Of a stretch of 64,000 nt of DNA, positions 59,840-64,000 are shown piece after piece. The notes under the pieces were generated by a model. The model was not told the origin of the DNA and ran no database searches. It worked only from the letters and a program-made list of their open reading frames with translations. Position numbers and translations under genes: made by a program. Source of the stretch: Ignavibacteria bacterium (GTDB lineage: Bacteria > Bacteroidota > Ignavibacteria > Kapaibacteriales > UBA4661); assembly GCA_947459425.1 (NCBI GenBank), contig CANHDJ010000013.1, forward strand, positions 1 through 64,000, in the 5' to 3' direction. Every line of letters starts with the position of its first letter. Position 1 is the stretch's first letter.

Positions 59840-59912
59840 GCTGATGAGCAGGATTGAACTGCCGACCTCGTCCTTACCAAGGACGTGCTCTACCATCTGA
59901 GCTACATCAGCA
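59840..59912 (-). tRNA. tRNA-Thr (GGT anticodon)
   Basis: Minus strand, 73 bases: acceptor GCTGATG/CATCAGC, D-arm GCTCAGATGGTAGAGC, anticodon loop around GGT, T-arm with GTTCAATCC. In many genomes tuf lies between tRNA-Thr and tRNA-Trp; here the gap is only 93 bases. Confidence 0.95.
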
Positions 59913-59947
59913 AAAAACTACGACAAACCGCGCCAACGAATAGCAAG

Positions 59948-60020
59948 AGCGGGAAACGGGACTCGAACCCGCGGCTTTCAGCTTGGGAAGCTGCGACTCT
60001 ACCAACTGAGTTATTCCCGC
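59948..60020 (-). tRNA. tRNA-Gly (CCC anticodon)
   Basis: Minus strand, 73 bases: acceptor GCGGGAA/TTCCCGC, D-arm CTCAGTTGGTAGAG, anticodon loop TTCCCAA, T-arm GGTTCGAGTCC. It closely resembles the neighbouring tRNA-Gly, differing in the anticodon stem and loop. One mismatched pair closes the anticodon stem. Confidence 0.9.
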
Positions 60021-60091
60021 AGGATACATACAAGGGTTTCACACGAAAAACTGGTATGTGCAAGAATACCGAAAATGCCTAATCATTGTTG

Positions 60092-60164
60092 AGCGGGAGA
60101 CGGGACTCGAACCCGCGACCAACAGCTTGGAAGGCTGTGACTCTACCAACTGAGTTACTCCCGC
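60092..60164 (-). tRNA. tRNA-Gly (TCC anticodon)
   Basis: Minus strand, 73 bases: acceptor GCGGGAG/CTCCCGC, anticodon stem ACAGC/GCTGT, loop CTTCCAA giving TCC, T-arm GGTTCGAGTCC. Confidence 0.95.
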
Positions 60165-60231
60165 AGCTATCAACATCTTTACTTTGCTTGCTTGTGCGCA
60201 TTAGATTCAAAATACTGATGTTCACGCAGTG

Positions 60232-60314
60232 TGGGTAGGGAAGGAGTCGAACCTCCGAAGGCGTAAGCCAGCAGATTTACAGTCTGCCCCATTTGGCCAC
60301 TCTGGTACCTACCC
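60232..60314 (-). tRNA. tRNA-Tyr (GTA anticodon)
   Basis: Minus strand, 83 bases with a long variable arm (TGGCTTACGCCTTCGGA region), acceptor GGGTAGG/CCTACCC, anticodon loop CTGTAAATC giving GTA. First gene of the tRNA cluster. Confidence 0.95.
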
Positions 60315-60434
60315 AATCAGTTTTTTCTCGTGGAAAAGAGCATGAATCACCGTAACGATGATAGCCTACAAAAATAGGATACTTTTTTGAAAAGTCCAAA
60401 ATATTTTTTTTCTCTCTGCTTTTTCTTTTGCCAT

Positions 60435-60674
60435 GAGAACTTGAACAACCACTGCTTCAGAGTATCCGTAGAATGTGCCTTTGAACATAAGATAACGCTT
60501 GTGAATTTCAATATGAGGAAAAGCACAAACTTTTCAGTAAATTCGCACGTCTATCCGCACAACCAGCAGGCAGTGAGCATAGCACAGGCTTGGGATTAAG
60601 CATCGTAAAAAAAATTGTCCATATACTCGAAGGAGCTATTTGGTGCGAGGTTTGTCGTCGAAATTACCGATTGA
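60435..60674 (+). pseudogene. Remnant of a histidine kinase ATPase domain
   Basis: The G2 box STGLGLSIVKKIV is preserved in one frame starting at 60491 (DNACEFQYEEKHKLF, then FARLSAQPAGSEHS). It continues to GAIWCE (60649), then a shift leads to RFVVEITD and a stop at 60672-60674. Upstream, another frame keeps ENLNN and RVSVECAFEHKITLV (60435-60500), matching the N-box and first strands. No intact start, HAMP or phosphoacceptor domain remains. It lies 85 bases before a response regulator. Between 60315 and 60434 I see nothing. Confidence 0.8.
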
Positions 60675-60758
60675 ATCACAAGTGACTCACAATAAAAAAT
60701 AATTATTGTGTAGCTTGTCGCCGAAACAATGAGTTTGCTGAATATATCCATAATAATT

Positions 60759-61424
60759 ATGCCTCAACGCTACCACATTCTCATCACTGACGACCATGCA
60801 GTAACGCGATTTGGGTTTCTGCAATGGATACGGCTATTACTCAAAGATACCCATCCCGATTCTTTGTTTAACGATGTCGGTACTGGCGCAGAAGCATTAG
60901 CGTTTGTGCGCTCGGAGAAGGATTCCGACTTCCCCGTTACGATGTTGATTATTGATGTTGATCTGCCCGATATGCTTGGAATTGATGTGATTCGTACTCT
61001 CCGACATGAGGGGTTTGAAGGTACTATCCTTGTTGTCTCCGGCTCTAATCGAACAGATATTTATGAAATCTTAGACAGCGGTGCAAACGGCTTTGTATCG
61101 AAAGAGCAGGAACATACGGTCTTTTTAGATGCCGTAAAATGGCTCTTAGAACATCCGTCTGAAATTTGGCTCACTCCAACGTTGCATCGCCGAATGCTCC
61201 AATCAGAAAAAGTTCTTCATAAGGTCGGAATTACTACCGCCGAGCGAAATGTGCTGCGATTTATTGCGCTTACCAATAAAGAGATTGGGGAAAGACTTGC
61301 CATTAGCGAAAGTACAGTCAAAAAACACTTGTGGAATATTTTTCAAAAGCTGGGTGTTGAATCTCGACAAGAAGCACAGGAATTTGCCGTTTCTGCCCAA
61401 CTTCTTGAGGTACCGCGCCGCTAG
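60759..61424 (+). CDS. Response regulator, NarL/LuxR type
   Basis: 221 residues. Receiver domain with Asp pair ILITDDHAV near 10, phosphoacceptor Asp in MLIIDVDLPD near 65, Ser/Thr in LVVSGSNRTD near 90 and Lys in GFVSKEQEH near 112. The C-terminal LuxR HTH (about 155-215) reads TTAERNVLRFIALTNKEIGERLAISESTVKKHLWNIFQKLG. The cognate kinase appears to be the decayed remnant just upstream. The start at 60759 (MPQRYHILITDDH) is chosen over an upstream ATG. Confidence 0.92.
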   Translation: MPQRYHILITDDHAVTRFGFLQWIRLLLKDTHPDSLFNDVGTGAEALAFVRSEKDSDFPVTMLIIDVDLPDMLGIDVIRTLRHEGFEGTILVVSGSNRTDIYEILDSGANGFVSKEQEHTVFLDAVKWLLEHPSEIWLTPTLHRRMLQSEKVLHKVGITTAERNVLRFIALTNKEIGERLAISESTVKKHLWNIFQKLGVESRQEAQEFAVSAQLLEVPRR

Positions 61425-61568
61425 AAATCTCAACACGCCTCGTGCGTGCTGCCCTCGCCTTATCTCTACTTTACACCCTCATACCCGCCGCCCCTTGCGT
61501 GTGATAGAACTTTAAAGTTCTATACCTCTACTTCTGTGCAGACGGTTACAAAACTCTATTCAAATCAC

Positions 61569-61576
61569 TATCTTTG
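61569..61576 (+). promoter_or_regulatory. Putative -7 element (TATCTTTG) before a lipoprotein gene
   Basis: TATCTTTG fits TAnnTTTG and lies about 47 bases before the start at 61623. I cannot identify a -33 element with confidence. Confidence 0.4.
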
Positions 61577-61622
61577 CAACGAGAGACAGATTTCTTCTAT
61601 TTCCCCTCAATTTTCTATTTTT

Positions 61623-62255
61623 ATGAGAATCTTTGTGACTAAAGCCCTCTTTCCCGCTTTCTTTCTCGCTTTGATGCTTTGCGTTTCAGCCTGCGGACCA
61701 TCAAAACAAGACAAGGAAAAATATCACAGCGAGATCAAAGTGATCGTTGACAAAGCAGAGCGCAACGCTGAATTTGTCGCTAAGTTGATGAAATCAGACT
61801 CAGCAGATTCCGAAAGTGCTGAGACGCAGATAGCAAATTTAACCGTTGGTATTGAAGCACTCGACAAATTCGATACGGATTTGAAGGCGGCAAAGGCAGA
61901 ATTGGCAAAAATAGCAACACCTAAATTTGATGATTTTAATTTGAAGTTATCAACGGATAAGTGGTTGGATGCTCAGATTAAAGGCACCAGCGATATGAAA
62001 TCTGCATTTCAAGAGTTGATTAGTGCTATGAAATCCGTAGCAGAAATTCAGAAAGCGGCTGAAGAAGGCACAGAAGTTTCTGATGAACGCAAGGCAGCAA
62101 TTTTGAAACAATTAGAAGGTATGAATATTGATAAAAAATTTCGCGACATTGAAACAGCAATGCATAATGCCAAAAACGAAGTCCAGACCAACGAAGAGAA
62201 GTTCATTATGCAGAACAGCTTAACAGTAACAAAATTTGTTGTTGGCAATCTCTAA
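61623..62255 (+). CDS. Lipoprotein of unknown function, helical
   Basis: 210 residues. Signal with lipobox LCVSACG near residue 22. The mature part is highly charged and helical (KYHSEIKVIVDKAERNAEFVA, EALDKFDTDLKAAKAELAKI), possibly a coiled coil. I do not recognise the family. The start at 61623 gives the signal. The next gene begins 37 bases after the stop and is also exported. Confidence 0.8.
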   Translation: MRIFVTKALFPAFFLALMLCVSACGPSKQDKEKYHSEIKVIVDKAERNAEFVAKLMKSDSADSESAETQIANLTVGIEALDKFDTDLKAAKAELAKIATPKFDDFNLKLSTDKWLDAQIKGTSDMKSAFQELISAMKSVAEIQKAAEEGTEVSDERKAAILKQLEGMNIDKKFRDIETAMHNAKNEVQTNEEKFIMQNSLTVTKFVVGNL

Positions 62256-62292
62256 TCACCTATTCTTTCAAATTTTTCTCTATGGTGCTACC

Positions 62293-62646
62293 ATGAAAAA
62301 GCAATCATCTTTTTTTGCAATGAGCGTTATTGTTCTTGCAGTTTTATTCGCCCTTTCGGCATCCGCTCCGCTTAATGCTTATTCGTCCAAAAAGACGATT
62401 AAGATTAAAAACACCACAACCTTCAACGTTGATGAAATTTATATCGCTGACCCCGATGATCACAAATGGGGCAATGATATTCTTGATCCCGATGAGGTTC
62501 TCCAGCCCGGTGAAGTTGTTGAGGTGACCGTCGAGTGTGGCGTATGGGATGTAAAACTCGTTGCCCAAGATAAATCTGTCTGCGAAATTAGCAGCATCAA
62601 TCTTTGCGCTTCTACCCAATGGAATATTACGGCAAACTGCCGATAA
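62293..62646 (+). CDS. Small exported protein with a short beta domain
   Basis: 117 residues. Signal peptide (SVIVLAVLFALSASAPLNA) and a mature domain with IKIKNTTTFNVDEIYIADPDD, KWGNDILDPDEVLQPGEVVEV and CEISSINLC. The segment DW/KWG-DIL-x-DEVLxPGE occurs in small exported proteins of unknown function in several phyla. Three Cys could form a disulfide pair. A strong terminator follows. Confidence 0.75.
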   Translation: MKKQSSFFAMSVIVLAVLFALSASAPLNAYSSKKTIKIKNTTTFNVDEIYIADPDDHKWGNDILDPDEVLQPGEVVEVTVECGVWDVKLVAQDKSVCEISSINLCASTQWNITANCR

Positions 62647-62690
62647 TATCATCGCACTTGAACGTTCCCGTCGTTGGGGAGTTGTTTTTT

Positions 62691-62728
62691 CGTCGGGCAG
62701 CATTTTGGCTGCCCGACGTTTTTTTTTG
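62691..62728 (+). terminator. Strong terminator
   Basis: CGTCGGGCAGC (62691-62701) and GCTGCCCGACG (62708-62718) form a perfect 11-base-pair stem followed by ten T, about 45 bases after the preceding stop. Confidence 0.95.
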
Positions 62729-62836
62729 CTTGACGGGGTGCTGATGCTGTGCCAAACTGTTCTACCCCTCTGAGATTTTCCCAAGCGTAAAGCGGGTTTC
62801 ATCCGATGTGAGCTAGTATTTTCGGAATCTACGCCG

Positions 62837-62844
62837 TATCTTTG
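62837..62844 (+). promoter_or_regulatory. Putative -7 element (TATCTTTG) before the CCA enzyme
   Basis: TATCTTTG matches TAnnTTTG and lies about 50 bases before the proposed GTG start at 62894. A second copy of this octamer precedes the lipoprotein gene at 61569. Confidence 0.4.
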
Positions 62845-62893
62845 TGCATATTTTTTGTTTCTCAACAAATTTTTCAAACCAGCGCACTCTTCT

Positions 62894-64000
62894 GTGGAAA
62901 TTCTTACTCTTGACGAGCCCTTACTGCACACCGTTGGCGCTTTTGCTGACGAACTTGGCGTAGAACTCTACGTCGTCGGCGGCTACGTGCGCGATGTATT
63001 ACGTACTTCCGTTCGCAAGGATCTGGATTTTACGCTTGTCGGCGATGCGGTGCAATTTGCAAAGCGCTTTGCAGAACACATGAATACTCATGCGGTAGTC
63101 TATGAGCGTTTCCGCACAGCGCTTGTGCCTGTCCACACGCCGGAGGGATTGTTTCATTGTGAGTTTGTTGGAACACGCAAAGAGGAGTATCTGCCCCATT
63201 CACGGAAGCCCGTGGTGAGCGAAGGCACATTTGAAGATGACTTGCGCCGCCGTGATTTCACGGTCAATGCGATGGCGGTCTGCTTAACAGGCGCACGATA
63301 CGGACAACTCGTTGATATGTTCGGCGGTAAAAATGATATGGCATCTGGAATATTGCGTACCCCTCTCGACCCTCACGTTACCTTCAGCGACGACCCGCTT
63401 CGGATGATGCGAGCTGCACGGTTCGCCGCTCAACTGGGCTTCCGCGTTGACGATGCCGCTCTTGCGGCAATGTCGGAAATGGCAGAGCGCATTAGCATTA
63501 TTTCTCAAGAGCGCATTACGGACGAGTTTTTGAAGATGTTGGCGGCTCCGAAGCCAAGTATCGGACTTACTTTGCTCTACACGACGGGACTGTTGCAGCA
63601 TATTTTTCCCGAACTTCATGCACTCGCGGGTGTTGATTTGAAGCAGGTGGAAGGTCATGCCTATCGCCATAAAGACGTGTTTTATCACACTCTTCAAGTT
63701 GTTGATAATGTCGCCGTCGCCAGCAATGACCTGTGGTTACGCTTTGCAACGCTCATGCACGACGTTGCCAAGCCTAAAACGAAGCGTTTTCTGCCCGGCA
63801 TTGGCTGGTCATTCCATGGACACGAGGAATTGGGCGCTCGTTGGCAAGACCGTATTTTTCGCCGATTAAAATTGCCTTTGCATCATTTGGAATATGTCAA
63901 AACACTTGTGCGGCTACACCAGCGCCCAATGGCATTGGTTGATGAAGAGGTGACGGATTCCGCGATTCGCCGACTTATCGTTCAAGCGGAGGAAGCCGGT
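62894..64000 (+). CDS. tRNA nucleotidyltransferase (CCA-adding) with HD domain, 3' end beyond the window
   Basis: At least 369 residues in frame to the window end. The nucleotidyltransferase core has VVGGYVRDVLRTSVRKDLDFTLVG (DxD), RRRDFTVNAMA and MMRAARFAAQLGF; a C-terminal HD phosphohydrolase part starts near residue 293 (FATLMHDVAKPKTK). It repairs or completes the CCA end of tRNAs. The start is either GTG at 62894 (VEILTLDEPLLH) or a TTG at 62855. The gene runs off the edge. Confidence 0.85.
   Translation, partial: MEILTLDEPLLHTVGAFADELGVELYVVGGYVRDVLRTSVRKDLDFTLVGDAVQFAKRFAEHMNTHAVVYERFRTALVPVHTPEGLFHCEFVGTRKEEYLPHSRKPVVSEGTFEDDLRRRDFTVNAMAVCLTGARYGQLVDMFGGKNDMASGILRTPLDPHVTFSDDPLRMMRAARFAAQLGFRVDDAALAAMSEMAERISIISQERITDEFLKMLAAPKPSIGLTLLYTTGLLQHIFPELHALAGVDLKQVEGHAYRHKDVFYHTLQVVDNVAVASNDLWLRFATLMHDVAKPKTKRFLPGIGWSFHGHEELGARWQDRIFRRLKLPLHHLEYVKTLVRLHQRPMALVDEEVTDSAIRRLIVQAEEAG

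Overview
The window reads as a chromosomal piece of a Gram-negative bacterium of the Bacteroidota/Chlorobiota superphylum, most likely a Chlorobiota, Ignavibacteria or Kapabacteria-like lineage. This is inferred from a secreted protein with a type IX secretion (Por) C-terminal sorting domain, several TAnnTTTG promoter elements typical of that group, weak Shine-Dalgarno sites, families common there (a HYC_CC_PP-type metal protein, DUF2807, a Maf-misnamed lipoprotein family, TonB paralogues) and roughly balanced base composition. Species cannot be named from the sequence alone.

Layout. 1-0.4 kb: decayed IS1-family transposase. 0.7-4.5 kb (+): Rel/SpoT alarmone enzyme, polyprenyl synthase and HPr. 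4.6-11.7 kb (-): a copper/silver efflux operon (small Cys-rich protein, CusA, TolC-type outer membrane factor, CusB). 11.8-18.3 kb (-): the fatty acid/phospholipid start-up operon DUF177-rpmF-plsX-fabH-fabD-...-fabG-acpP, interrupted between fabD and fabG by a two-gene HEPN-like cassette and a PchB-like chorismate mutase. 18.4-26.4 kb (-): flavodoxin, Wzi-like barrel, acyl/aryl-CoA-ligase-like enzyme, PrsW protease, NuiA-like protein, FKBP and CTP synthase. 26.6-29.2 kb: enoyl-reductase-like dehydrogenase, DUF2807 protein and an RRM protein. 29.6-41.9 kb (+): TonB paralogue 1, RpoN with acidic insertions, a secreted/lipoprotein/outer membrane set, an Mla-like set that lacks its permease, then TonB paralogue 2, an ECF sigma factor and a protein fusing an anti-sigma-like cytoplasmic domain to a complete TonB. 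42.0-48.6 kb (-): a 1285-residue protein with 14 WD40 repeats, a 32-residue-repeat coiled coil and a caspase domain, followed by an ATP-grasp ligase and a PLP enzyme. 48.8-55.6 kb: PBP2, EgtB, a MITE-like element, an IS5-like transposase remnant, a receiver-like protein, DapF, a TPR protein and a HicB-like protein. 55.8-60.3 kb (mainly -): tRNA-Tyr, Gly, Gly, Thr, Trp, secE, nusG, rplK, rplA, rplJ and rplL, ending at terminators with no tuf and no rpoBC. 60.4-64 kb (+): remains of a histidine kinase in front of an intact response regulator, two small exported proteins, and the 5' part of a tRNA CCA-adding enzyme cut by the window edge.

Working together. The most distinctive module is TonB2-sigma-(anti-sigma::TonB3). 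It suggests that a cell-envelope energy transducer also holds an ECF sigma factor, so that the state of the outer membrane could be read directly into transcription. The WD40-caspase protein beside it, on the opposite strand, looks like a large exported scaffold protease. The efflux operon forms one complete tripartite copper pump. The fab operon and the ribosomal/NusG cluster are conserved housekeeping blocks, but each has an unusual gap or insertion. Mobile DNA is represented only by decayed remnants and one small inverted-repeat element.
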